A stretch of DNA of 64,000 bases, from positions 1 to 64,000 of the forward strand of contig JAFURQ010000011.1 of assembly GCA_017471825.1 (NCBI GenBank), in the 5' to 3' direction. The DNA comes from Clostridia bacterium. GTDB taxonomy: Bacteria > Bacillota > Clostridia > Oscillospirales > CAG-272. The notes below the pieces were generated by a model. That model was not told the origin of the DNA. It saw nothing but the letters and a program-made list of their open reading frames with translations, and ran no database searches. The position numbers and the translations under genes are program-made. Below, in pieces: positions 14,992-22,756 of this stretch; the first letter of the stretch is position 1; the number at the start of each line of letters is the position of its first letter.

Positions 14992-16609
14992 ATACCACCT
15001 TTGGTTGGAGCAAACAGAAAATAACGAAATCATTCACAGCGAGCTTCTGTCAATACAGAATTCACCTGCTGAAATCGAGGATAGATTTTACCGTGATCTT
15101 GCTTTCGGCACAGGTGGTCTGCGCGGAGTTATCGGCGCCGGAAAAAACCGAATGAACGTATATACAGTCGGAAGGGCGACCGCCGGCCTTGCAAAATATA
15201 TGATTGAGAGCGGAAGCATAAAAAAGGCGGTGATTGCCTACGACAGCCGCAATATGTCACGCGAATTTGCCTTCAGAGCTGCAGATATTCTTTCTTCCAA
15301 GGGAATAGCGGTCTACATATTTGATGAAATAACTCCCACGCCTATACTTTCTTACGCAGTCAGAGAGCTTGAAGCAGGGGCGGGAATAGTTATAACCGCG
15401 AGCCATAATCCTAAGGAATACAACGGATACAAGGTTTACAATTCCAAGGGCTGTCAGATAACCGACAATGCGGCAAAAGAAATTTTGAGCAAAATCAACA
15501 GCGAGGATTATTTTAAAAATCACGTAAGCAATCCTCAGCTCATAACGGTACTCCACAATGAAATACTCGATAAATATCTCAATGAGATATTGAGCATATC
15601 TCTCTTTGATAAGGTCAAGGAATACGCACCGAAAATCGTATACACTCCCTTGCACGGCACGGGTAATATTCCCGTAAGAGCTATTTTATCCAAAATCGGC
15701 GTTAGTGAAATAGGCATCGTGAAAGAGCAGGAGCTTCCTGACGGTAATTTTACCACCTGCCCGTATCCGAACCCGGAAGAAAAGGATGCCCTCACTCTCG
15801 CTCTTGAGCAGGGAAAGAGGGAAGGGGCAGAGCTGATTTTAGCAACCGACCCCGATGCCGACAGAGTTGGTATTGCCGTCCTTGATAACGAGGGCAAATT
15901 CTGCCTTCTGAACGGTAACGAAACAGGCTTGCTTCTTATGAATTACATATTGGAGCGAAAATCTGCATTGGGTACTCTCGGCAATGCTCCAACCGTAATA
16001 AAAACCATCGTTACCACCGATATGGCATTCTCGGTAGCGAATAAATACGGTGCAACCGTAAAAGAGGTTTTAACCGGATTTAAATATATCGGCGAAGCTA
16101 TGGACAATATCAATAACTACGTTATGGGTCTTGAAGAGAGCTACGGCTACCTCCTTGGTAAATTTGCACGCGATAAGGACGCAGTAAGCGCGGTCATGAT
16201 GATAGTTGAGATGTGCGCGTACTATAAGAGCTTGAATATCTCACTTTATGAGCAGCTTCATGCACTCTACAGTGAGCACGGATATTACCTCACGGATCTT
16301 GTATCCAAAACGTATAAGGGCTCCGCAGGAGCCGAAAAAATGAAGGCTCTCATATCCCTTGTGCGCTCCAACCCCGACGTAACCTTGTTCGGCGAGAAGC
16401 TCGATTTTACCGATTTCGGAAAGGGAATAGACGGCTTGCCAAAAAGCGACGTTCTTCGATTTAGAAATGATACAGTAAGAATTTTGGTTCGTCCGAGTGG
16501 AACCGAGCCCAAAATAAAGTTTTATTATCAGGTAAAGGCAAAAACTAAGGAAAAAGCAAGGGAAGTGCTCGAAATCGCAAAAGAGCATATCGAAAATCTT
16601 TTCTCTTAA
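14984..16609 (+). CDS. Phosphoglucomutase/phosphomannomutase
   Basis: The 541-residue alpha-D-phosphohexomutase interconverts hexose 1- and 6-phosphates. The catalytic phosphoserine loop is TASHNPKEYNGYK (Ser140), the metal-binding loop DPDADRVG lies near residue 290, the sugar-binding loop GLEESYG near 385 and the phosphate-binding loop RPSGTEPK near 505. Length and motif spacing fit the long bacterial PgcA type. Its start lies inside the end of the GH130 gene. Together they can turn mannoside-derived mannose 1-phosphate into the 6-phosphate; glucose 1-phosphate would also be a normal substrate. Confidence 0.9.
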   Translation: MDKYHLWLEQTENNEIIHSELLSIQNSPAEIEDRFYRDLAFGTGGLRGVIGAGKNRMNVYTVGRATAGLAKYMIESGSIKKAVIAYDSRNMSREFAFRAADILSSKGIAVYIFDEITPTPILSYAVRELEAGAGIVITASHNPKEYNGYKVYNSKGCQITDNAAKEILSKINSEDYFKNHVSNPQLITVLHNEILDKYLNEILSISLFDKVKEYAPKIVYTPLHGTGNIPVRAILSKIGVSEIGIVKEQELPDGNFTTCPYPNPEEKDALTLALEQGKREGAELILATDPDADRVGIAVLDNEGKFCLLNGNETGLLLMNYILERKSALGTLGNAPTVIKTIVTTDMAFSVANKYGATVKEVLTGFKYIGEAMDNINNYVMGLEESYGYLLGKFARDKDAVSAVMMIVEMCAYYKSLNISLYEQLHALYSEHGYYLTDLVSKTYKGSAGAEKMKALISLVRSNPDVTLFGEKLDFTDFGKGIDGLPKSDVLRFRNDTVRILVRPSGTEPKIKFYYQVKAKTKEKAREVLEIAKEHIENLFS

Positions 16610-16634
16610 TGCAGTAAAATTCAAATAAAACAAA

Positions 16635-16688
16635 AAGGTCCGCGACGCATCTCCGTAAATAACAGGAGAGCATAATGCCGCGGACCTT
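16635..16688. terminator. Branched terminator hairpin, strongest on the minus strand
   Basis: AAGGTCCGCG (16635-16644) and CGCGGACCTT (16679-16688) form a 10-bp stem with an inner CTCC/GGAG hairpin. TTTTTGTTTTATTT follows on the minus strand, so it can end the candidate small RNA as well as the plus-strand phosphohexomutase operon. Confidence 0.7.
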
Positions 16689-16844
16689 AATTTATTGTGA
16701 AATCTCATATAGCCGTCGAAACCAAAGCTGATAGGACAGGGCAGTGTTGGAATTTATAAATTAAAATACGGAACAGAAGCCGCATCTACTGTGGGAGAAA
16801 GGTTTAACAGTATAAAGAAGAACATTAATTCACCCAAGCACTCC
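16635..16844 (-). ncRNA. Candidate structured small RNA of about 210 nt
   Basis: No protein gene is visible here, but the minus strand has a promoter (16849-16878), a fold and a terminator. The predicted first bases (16844 leftward) open a closing stem, GG-AGTG-c-TTGG-gtg-AATT, that pairs with AATT-CCAA-CACT-g-CC ending at 16740. Inside it are two hairpins (TACTGT/ACAGTA and ATGCGG/CCGTAT), and a 50-nt tail leads to the terminator. Size and isolation recall 6S RNA, but the two-hairpin interior does not clearly match it. No known RNA family is assigned. Confidence 0.4.
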
Positions 16845-16848
16845 AAGT

Positions 16849-16878
16849 ATTTTACTATAAAAAGCATTTAAAGCGCAA
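16849..16878 (-). promoter_or_regulatory. Promoter-like sequence of the candidate small RNA
   Basis: TTGCGC (16878-16873) and TAAAAT (16854-16849) are 18 bases apart on the minus strand. Initiation about 5 to 7 bases after the -10 box would fall at the first bases of the closing stem. Confidence 0.4.
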
Positions 16879-16903
16879 GGGAATCAAGCATTTAACCATA
16901 TAT

Positions 16904-16937
16904 TCAATTATACAAAATGCAAATTTTGTATAATTGA
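16904..16937. repeat. Perfect 15-bp inverted repeat with GCAA loop
   Basis: TCAATTATACAAAAT (16904-16918) and ATTTTGTATAATTGA (16923-16937) pair perfectly around GCAA. There is no T-run on either side, so it is not an ordinary terminator. The surrounding stretch 16860-17231 has no gene I can support; a weak GGGC/GCCC hairpin near 17197-17214 may follow spoIIID. Confidence 0.5.
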
Positions 16938-17231
16938 GGGAACAAAAAACACCTAAAATAAGTATTTTTGACTACTTTTTGGACTTTTTTACAAATCCAC
17001 CTTATAAGCCATCCATTTCTGTATAAACAACCACTCAACCTACGTTTTTTACTTTGACGCTTATAAAGCAACTTTTTCTTTATCAACTTTTAATCTCATT
17101 TTTCGACAAATTTTGAACTGAGCATTTCAAATAAAATTCAAAACGACAGCACAAAACAAACGGATTAACGAAGGGAACAGTACACTTTTGTTTTTAAGGG
17201 CTTGAAAAATGCCCCACGTTATATTATAATG

Positions 17232-17507
17232 TTATTGTACAGTTCCCTGCTTTTTCTTGTATTTCAGATACTTTCTTCGCGTTGCTTCTCCACCGCGCAA
17301 ATGGCGCTCTGACTTATTTATTTCGAGTATTTTCTTCACTTGCGAGTACAAAGGCGCATTTATGTATCGCAATCTCGTTGATAAATCCTTATGAACTGTG
17401 CTTTTACTTACACCGAATTTAGCCGCGCACGCCCTGACGGTAGCTCCTGTTTCAACAACGTATTCGGCTAACATTTCGGCGCGTTCCCTGCCGTATTTTT
17501 TCACCAT
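17232..17507 (-). CDS. spoIIID: Sporulation transcriptional regulator SpoIIID
   Basis: The 91-residue protein matches SpoIIID throughout, with the helix-turn-helix at about residues 21-43 (TGATVRACAAKFGVSKSTVH) and a basic C-terminus (RRKYLKYKKKQ). In spore formers it acts in the mother cell, switching sigma-E genes on and off and helping sigma-K expression. GGGGAGAG precedes the ATG. A CATATATT element in the short divergent region upstream resembles a sigma-E -10 box, which fits the known control, but no clear -35 is seen. Confidence 0.93.
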   Translation of the reverse strand: MVKKYGRERAEMLAEYVVETGATVRACAAKFGVSKSTVHKDLSTRLRYINAPLYSQVKKILEINKSERHLRGGEATRRKYLKYKKKQGTVQ

Positions 17508-17584
17508 ACTACTCTCCCCTATCGGCTCCTATTTACCGAGCTGTTTGTTTTATTAATACAATATATGAAAGGCTGTTTAATTTA

Positions 17585-18376
17585 ATGATTAAGGAAGATG
17601 TAAAATTTGCCGATTCTACCGTATTTGAAGGTATGACTTCCATAAGAGCAATTATAAAAGCGCGCGACGAAGGGAACAATCAGCGCCAGATCACAGAGGT
17701 TCTATACGACAGAAGTGCGCTAACAAAAAACGCAAAAAATATAGGATATTTAAGGGCAGTTTCTGAAAAGTACGGTTTTTCTGTCCGTGAAGCCTCAGGC
17801 TCTGAAATTCAAAATCTTACCTTGGGCTCGTCCCACTGCGGCATAATTGCTATTGCAAATGAGCGCCCAATTCCGAGACTGGATAACCTTTCTCCCCTCA
17901 AAGAAAACGGCTTTTACTGTATGATTCAAGGCATAGAGGATCCTTACAACTTCGGCTATTCCCTGCGTTCCCTGTATGCCTGCGGATGCGATGGCATAAT
18001 ATTGCCCGAGCGCAATTGGATGACCGCCGCGGGAGTGGTTGCAAGAAGCTCTGCGGGCGCCTCCGAGCTCTTCCCTATGTTCATCTCAGATCCGTTGTTT
18101 GCCGCTTCTGTCTTCAAAGAAAAAGGCTATAAAATCGTTTGCGCCCACGAAAAAACCGACAACATACTCGGGGAGTGCGAAATTAAGCTCCCTGCCCTGT
18201 TGATTGTCGGCGGCGAAAAGCGCGGAATTTCAAAGGCACTCATAGAGCAAGCCGATCTCTTGGTTAAAATTAACTACGCTCGAAGCTTTAATGCCTCTCT
18301 TTCTGCGGCATCTGCCACCACCATGTTTGCCTACGAAATAATGAGACAAAATTTATCTATCGCTCCTCGGGAGTAA
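17585..18376 (+). CDS. TrmH/SpoU-family RNA 2'-O-methyltransferase
   Basis: The 263-residue protein has the three SPOUT motifs: GIEDPYNFGYSLRS near residue 116 (motif 1, with Asn), LLIVGGEKRGI near 200 (motif 2) and SLSAASATTMFAYE near 238 (motif 3). It should methylate a ribose 2'-OH of rRNA or tRNA using S-adenosylmethionine. An N-terminal substrate-binding part is present but short. Its ribosome site is poor. It is divergent from spoIIID and has its own terminator. The target nucleotide cannot be assigned. Confidence 0.85.
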   Translation: MIKEDVKFADSTVFEGMTSIRAIIKARDEGNNQRQITEVLYDRSALTKNAKNIGYLRAVSEKYGFSVREASGSEIQNLTLGSSHCGIIAIANERPIPRLDNLSPLKENGFYCMIQGIEDPYNFGYSLRSLYACGCDGIILPERNWMTAAGVVARSSAGASELFPMFISDPLFAASVFKEKGYKIVCAHEKTDNILGECEIKLPALLIVGGEKRGISKALIEQADLLVKINYARSFNASLSAASATTMFAYEIMRQNLSIAPRE

Positions 18377-18381
18377 TATTA

Positions 18382-18420
18382 AAAAAGCATCGGCTTACGC
18401 TGTAAGCCGATGCTTTTTAA
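18382..18420. terminator. Bidirectional terminator
   Basis: AAAAAGCATCGGCTTAC pairs with GTAAGCCGATGCTTTTT; it serves the plus-strand methyltransferase gene and the minus-strand cysteine-rich gene. Confidence 0.85.
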
Positions 18421-18432
18421 TGTAGCATACTG

Positions 18433-19275
18433 TTATTTTCCGGAGCAGCCGCATCCGCCGTTTTTCTGTGAAGTCGAATCACGGTGCGAGGTGCCGGTGT
18501 TTCTGAACTGATTTTCTGGGAACGCCATCGTTCTGAACAGTGCGCACGGATTCTCATCGTTTGTTGCCGCAGTACATTCCTTGTCGGGAACACTGTAATC
18601 GGTAGCCTGAACAAGAAGCTGTGCAGGGCGAAGGATTCTGATTACGGAAAAGATTCCAAATGATACATAAAGTCTTGGCCCCTGAGAATTTGTACATATC
18701 TCACCACCAAGGCATCCGGATATCGCTGTCGGAAGCTCTACTGCAGTATCACAGCAATTGCACTGACAGCCACAATCGGTGATTTTTTGTCCAAGAATAA
18801 TGGGCTCTACGGTCTCGACCACTGCCACGGGCGAATCATCGCTTACCGTGTCGAGATTGCATATATCGCAAAAATTATTCTCAGGGCTCGAGGAAAACGT
18901 TCTGAGACATCCTTCTCCGCCGTAAAGAATTACTTCTTTTTCAAGCACGGCAATTCCACAGAAGGTCTGGTTGCGTCCCATGCCGGTACAGCCTTCGCCC
19001 TCGACCTTAACATAGTATCTAACGCTTACCCGATAAAAGCCTCTGTTGAAAGGAACCGAATCGAGCCCAACAAAAGCCCAGATAAGCTTCGCAGATTTTA
19101 ATCTGACGTTTGTTGCGTTGTTGATTACAGACTCTCCATCGCTATCGAGATAAACGCGAGTATCCTCAAAGCAATCTCTGTCGCGACAGCTATCAAGAAC
19201 TCTGTTCGTATCTATACAAACCACACCGCGACCGTCAAAATTAAGAGCTGACGATGCATTTCTATTTTCTTGCAT
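18433..19275 (-). CDS. Cysteine-rich protein, probably spore-associated
   Basis: Start at ATG 19275 with GAGGAG upstream. The 280-residue protein has no signal peptide and is rich in cysteine, with VLDSCRDRDCFEDTRV near residue 26, a CGCQCNCC cluster near 180 and GGCGCSGK at the end. From memory, proteins with the SCRDRDCFEDxRV motif are conserved in spore-forming Clostridia without a known role. The promoter region has a sigma-K-like site, so a mother-cell coat or exosporium protein cross-linked by disulfides is a reasonable inference. Confidence 0.6.
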   Translation of the reverse strand: MQENRNASSALNFDGRGVVCIDTNRVLDSCRDRDCFEDTRVYLDSDGESVINNATNVRLKSAKLIWAFVGLDSVPFNRGFYRVSVRYYVKVEGEGCTGMGRNQTFCGIAVLEKEVILYGGEGCLRTFSSSPENNFCDICNLDTVSDDSPVAVVETVEPIILGQKITDCGCQCNCCDTAVELPTAISGCLGGEICTNSQGPRLYVSFGIFSVIRILRPAQLLVQATDYSVPDKECTAATNDENPCALFRTMAFPENQFRNTGTSHRDSTSQKNGGCGCSGK

Positions 19276-19348
19276 TCTAATTTCTCCTCGTCTTGCACGT
19301 AATAACGCGCAATACATTTTTTAAGGCTTCTGATTCTCGCCTTGTTAA

Positions 19349-19376
19349 TATTCTATGCAAAAAAACACAACCTGTC
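19349..19376 (-). promoter_or_regulatory. Sigma-K-like promoter of the cysteine-rich gene
   Basis: On the minus strand CATAGAATA (19357-19349) fits the sigma-K -10 pattern CATAnnnTA exactly, with GACA (19376-19373) 15 bases upstream as a possible -35. No sigma-A promoter of similar quality is present. Confidence 0.4.
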
Positions 19377-19398
19377 ACTCTGCCCCGCTCTAAAAAAC

Positions 19399-19434
19399 AA
19401 AAAAAGGACGCTCATGGCGTCCTTTTTTACTTAA
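19399..19434. terminator. Bidirectional terminator of the P-loop gene
   Basis: AAAAAAGGACGC and GCGTCCTTTTTT pair around TCATG, with T-runs on both strands. It lies just after the stop of the gene at 19442. Confidence 0.8.
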
Positions 19435-19441
19435 AATCTTA

Positions 19442-19843
19442 TTAAGCGTATGCCTTTATTGCATCGGGGCAATCTTCTACCATGATAGAAGCGGTCATAA
19501 CGATGTTAACGTTTTCAGCAAGCTTTTCAAGTCTTGCAAGCATAGCCTCGAAGCCTGCGAGATCTTCATTTACAATCTTAAGAGCGGAATCAACGAAAAG
19601 ATCGGTGATATCGCTATTCGATGCGAGAACGCCAGCGATAAATCCGTAAAGACCGGTTGCGGTCGAAATATCATAATCGTTGGTATCGATAAGTCTTGCC
19701 TTATATGTAATATCGTGAGTGAGCTTATCACCCTTCTCGATGCATACTACCGAGCCGTTAGATGCAGCAGTTGCGTTGTTTACAAGCTCAATGAGAGTCT
19801 TGGTTTTTCCGGAGCCCTTGCCACCTATAAATAATTTAATCAT
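19442..19843 (-). CDS. Small P-loop protein of unknown function
   Basis: The 133-residue protein opens directly with a Walker A loop (GGKGSGKTK, residues 7-15) followed by helices and strands, and contains LTHDITYKARLIDTND, which may be a sensor-like strand. No clear Walker B Asp-Glu is visible. It should bind ATP or GTP. A strong GGAGG site precedes the ATG. It stands alone between Pgi and the cysteine-rich gene. I do not recognise a defined family. Confidence 0.55.
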   Translation of the reverse strand: MIKLFIGGKGSGKTKTLIELVNNATAASNGSVVCIEKGDKLTHDITYKARLIDTNDYDISTATGLYGFIAGVLASNSDITDLFVDSALKIVNEDLAGFEAMLARLEKLAENVNIVMTASIMVEDCPDAIKAYA

Positions 19844-19956
19844 ATTGGAATCCTCCTGCGTTTTGATATCTGTACATATATTTTACAACATACAAATTAA
19901 AATTGCAATAGCATTTTTTGTAATTTGTTTATTTTTTATAGTTTTTTTTGTACAAA

Positions 19957-21300
19957 TCAATTGTTTGAAATTCTCTTTTCGAGCTCTAACTTCATATCTT
20001 CATAGCCGGGCTTGCCCAAAAGAGCGAACATATTCTTTTTATATGCCTCAACGCCGGGCTGATTGAAGGGATTTACGCCAAGCATATATCCAGATATAGC
20101 GCACGCGATCTCAAAGAAATAAACCAAATAACCGAAAGAATACGCTTCCCTGTTATCAAGCTCGATGAGAATATTAGGAACGCCGCCGTCGTTGTGTGCT
20201 ATAAGCGTTGCCATCATCGCGGTTTTGTTAACATAATCAAGGGACTTACCGCTTATGAAATTAAGTCCGTCAACATTAGCGGGATCGTTCGGAATTGTGA
20301 AGGAAGCTCCGGGATCCTTTACGTTTATAACGGTTTCAAAGAGATTTCTTTGTCCTTCCTGAATATACTGACCGAGAGAATGAAGATCGGTTGAAAAAAC
20401 AACGGATGCTGGGAAAATTCCCTTATTATCCTTACCCTCACTTTCGCCATAGAGCTGCTTCCACCACTCGCTCATCATAAGCATATAAGGCTCGTAGCCT
20501 ACAAGAATTTCAGTAGTCTTTCCCTTGCCGAGAAGCGCATTACGAAGAACCGCATACTCGATAGCCGCATTGTTGGCGTTTTGAGCATCGGTAAGCTCGG
20601 ACATAGCCGCCTGTGCGCCCTTCATAAGCCCATCAATATCTACTCCTGAAACAGCAATAGGGAGAAGTCCGACAGCAGTAAGCACGGAGTATCTTCCGCC
20701 TACGTCGTCAGGCACAACAAAGGTTTCGTATCCCGCTTCATCGGAAAAATGCTTAAGCGTTCCCTTTTCCTTGTCGGTGGTTACGAATATTCTATCCTTT
20801 GCGCCTTCCTCGCCATACTTTTCGATAAGCATTGATTTGAACACGCGGAAAGCAATTGCAGGCTCGGTAGTTGTTCCCGATTTCGAAATTACGTTTACGC
20901 AGATATCCTTTCCTTCAAGAATGGATATAAGCTCTGTAAGTGCCGTGGGAGAGATGTTATTGCCCGCGAAATATATCTCAGGCGTATCCTTCTTCAAGCT
21001 ATTATAAAGCGGACTCTTTATAAACTCAATGGCGGCGCGAGCACCAAGATATGATCCGCCAATTCCAATGACAACGAGCGCATCACAGCTCTTCTTGATT
21101 TTTTCTGCGGCTATCTTAATTCGCTCAAATTCGTTCTTGTCATAATTTTGAGGAAGATCAACCCATCCGAGAAAATCATTTCCTGCTCCGTTTTTTGCCA
21201 ACACGGTTTCAAGCGCGGAAACGGCTGTGGGACGAAGTGAAAGAAGCTCCTCCTCGCTTACAAAATTTTTAGCGTAGCTATTAATGATCCTTAATGCCAT
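19957..21300 (-). CDS. pgi: Glucose-6-phosphate isomerase
   Basis: The 447-residue glycolytic enzyme interconverts glucose 6-phosphate and fructose 6-phosphate. It has the SIS-type sugar-phosphate region [15 protein letters not shown] near residues 74-88, [10 protein letters not shown] near 135, the [13 protein letters not shown] [10 protein letters not shown] near 167 and the catalytic [14 protein letters not shown] near 198. ATG at 21300 is chosen because GGAGG lies 6 bases upstream; an ATG at 21312 contains that site itself. Length fits the clostridial form. Confidence 0.95.
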   Translation of the reverse strand: MALRIINSYAKNFVSEEELLSLRPTAVSALETVLAKNGAGNDFLGWVDLPQNYDKNEFERIKIAAEKIKKSCDALVVIGIGGSYLGARAAIEFIKSPLYNSLKKDTPEIYFAGNNISPTALTELISILEGKDICVNVISKSGTTTEPAIAFRVFKSMLIEKYGEEGAKDRIFVTTDKEKGTLKHFSDEAGYETFVVPDDVGGRYSVLTAVGLLPIAVSGVDIDGLMKGAQAAMSELTDAQNANNAAIEYAVLRNALLGKGKTTEILVGYEPYMLMMSEWWKQLYGESEGKDNKGIFPASVVFSTDLHSLGQYIQEGQRNLFETVINVKDPGASFTIPNDPANVDGLNFISGKSLDYVNKTAMMATLIAHNDGGVPNILIELDNREAYSFGYLVYFFEIACAISGYMLGVNPFNQPGVEAYKKNMFALLGKPGYEDMKLELEKRISNN

Positions 21301-21337
21301 AACGTCCTCCATAAGCTATTTTAATTGTTATATGAAT

Positions 21338-21366
21338 ATTTTATCACATAACCTCGGCTTTTTCAA
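21338..21366 (-). promoter_or_regulatory. Sigma-A promoter of pgi
   Basis: TTGAAA (21366-21361) and TAAAAT (21343-21338) are 17 bases apart on the minus strand, 38 bases before the pgi start codon. Confidence 0.65.
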
Positions 21367-21382
21367 TAGCGATAGATAAAAA

Positions 21383-22579
21383 TTATTCTTCGTTTTTCGT
21401 GTTTCCTGTAATCGCCGTGTTGATTATTTGACAAAATAAGCCCCAAAAGCCTATCTTTTCAACGCCTTCCTTTACGTACAGCTCGGTTTCGCCAAGTACT
21501 TTGTCATTTACACTGTATGTTATTTTTCCTACGACCTCGCCCTCGCCAATGGGTGCCACAAGATTTTCGGGTATGACGTATTTTTTTGTAACCGCACCCA
21601 TATCGCTTTTATTTACCACCTTAGCAAAAGGCTTTGAATAGGTCATTACCGAATCTTCTGCACCTCTGAAAACAGGTATGCTCTCTACTTCGTTCTCGCC
21701 CTCTGCAAAAATAGCATAATTAGCGAATCCAAAGTCTAAAAGCTCTCTCGCTATTTCATTCCGTGAATCACGCGATTCCGCCCCCATAACCACGGCAATA
21801 AGCCGCATACCGTTACGCTTAGCCGTAACACTTATGCAAAAGCCCGCCTTGTCTGTTGATCCTGTTTTTAAACCGTTACAGCCATCGTAAAAGCGTACAA
21901 GGCGATTTGTATTGGTCAAAACGAACTCACCGTCTCTGATAGAATCCTGCCACAGCGAGCTATAATCGGTTATTATCGAGTGCTTTATCAGCTCGCGCGA
22001 CATCAATGCAATATCCCTCGCCGACGTCACGTGATTAACCGTGGTATCATCAAGCCCCGTGCAATTTTCAAAGTTCGTGTTTTCCATTTCAAGCTCCTTG
22101 GCGCGCTCATTCATCCTTCTGACGAATGCTTCCTCGCTTCCGCTAACGCACTCCGCAAGAGCAACGGCCGCATCATTTGCGCTCGCAATTACTGTGCATT
22201 TAAGCAAGTCACGAACCGTGAAACGCTCACCCTCCTTCAAGAACACCTGGCTACCGCCCATTGCAGATGCATTTGCACTTACGGACACCACAGAGTCCGG
22301 AGAAATTCTGCCGTCGGCGATAGCTTCGGCAACAAGTAAAAGCGTCATAACCTTTGTTACCGATGCAGGTGAAGCGGCATCATCCTGATTTTGCGAAAAC
22401 AGAACCTCCCCCGTTTCCGCCTCCATTAAAAAGGCAGACGGACATTCAACAGAAAAATCGGCAGGCGTCTTTTCATATTGCTCTGCCTCATTATTTTCGC
22501 TATTTTCTGCAAAAACAACAATACTCGCGCTAAAAGCAAAGATAAGCGTAAATATTAAAACTAATATTTTCTTCATCAT
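21383..22579 (-). CDS. D-alanyl-D-alanine carboxypeptidase (DacF/PBP5 family)
   Basis: The 398-residue exported serine peptidase trims peptidoglycan stem peptides. It has a signal peptide (cut near residue 24), the active-site SVTK (Ser73, Lys76), SAN (133-135) and KTGS (239-242), then a beta-rich C-terminal domain and a possible amphipathic membrane anchor (VEKIGFWGLFCQIINTAITG). Length and order fit DacA/DacF. In spore formers DacF modifies the cortex, but a vegetative role is equally possible and no forespore promoter was recognised. GGGAG stands before the first of two ATG codons. Confidence 0.88.
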   Translation of the reverse strand: MMKKILVLIFTLIFAFSASIVVFAENSENNEAEQYEKTPADFSVECPSAFLMEAETGEVLFSQNQDDAASPASVTKVMTLLLVAEAIADGRISPDSVVSVSANASAMGGSQVFLKEGERFTVRDLLKCTVIASANDAAVALAECVSGSEEAFVRRMNERAKELEMENTNFENCTGLDDTTVNHVTSARDIALMSRELIKHSIITDYSSLWQDSIRDGEFVLTNTNRLVRFYDGCNGLKTGSTDKAGFCISVTAKRNGMRLIAVVMGAESRDSRNEIARELLDFGFANYAIFAEGENEVESIPVFRGAEDSVMTYSKPFAKVVNKSDMGAVTKKYVIPENLVAPIGEGEVVGKITYSVNDKVLGETELYVKEGVEKIGFWGLFCQIINTAITGNTKNEE

Positions 22580-22695
22580 AATCTCCCTTTAAATCTTTAT
22601 AATCAATTTTATTATTGATTTGTTTTTTCTATTACTGATTTTTGATAAAAGGGAGAGCTTTTTTTAACTTTTTATTAAACTTTTCTCTTTTTAAC

Positions 22696-22724
22696 TTGTA
22701 TTTATTAAAAATATATGCTAATAT
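22696..22724 (+). promoter_or_regulatory. Sigma-A promoter of the YesL-like gene
   Basis: TTGTAT (22696-22701) and TAATAT (22719-22724) are 17 bases apart, 32 bases before the GTG start. Nearby, AATCAAT/ATTGATT (22601-22620) forms a small palindrome upstream of dacF of unknown meaning. Confidence 0.5.
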
Positions 22725-22756
22725 ATATTTTGTAAAATATTTTCAGGAGCTTGAAA

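Noticed and set aside
16715..16735. GGTTTCGACGGC on the minus strand, like the tmRNA 5' end
   Set aside because: No matching 3' acceptor end with CCA or tag reading frame was found, and a full tmRNA would run into the mutase gene.
16904..17086. 60-codon minus-strand open frame full of Lys and Arg
   Set aside because: No ribosome site, low-complexity AT-rich sequence, and its end lies in the 15-bp hairpin; probably a chance frame.
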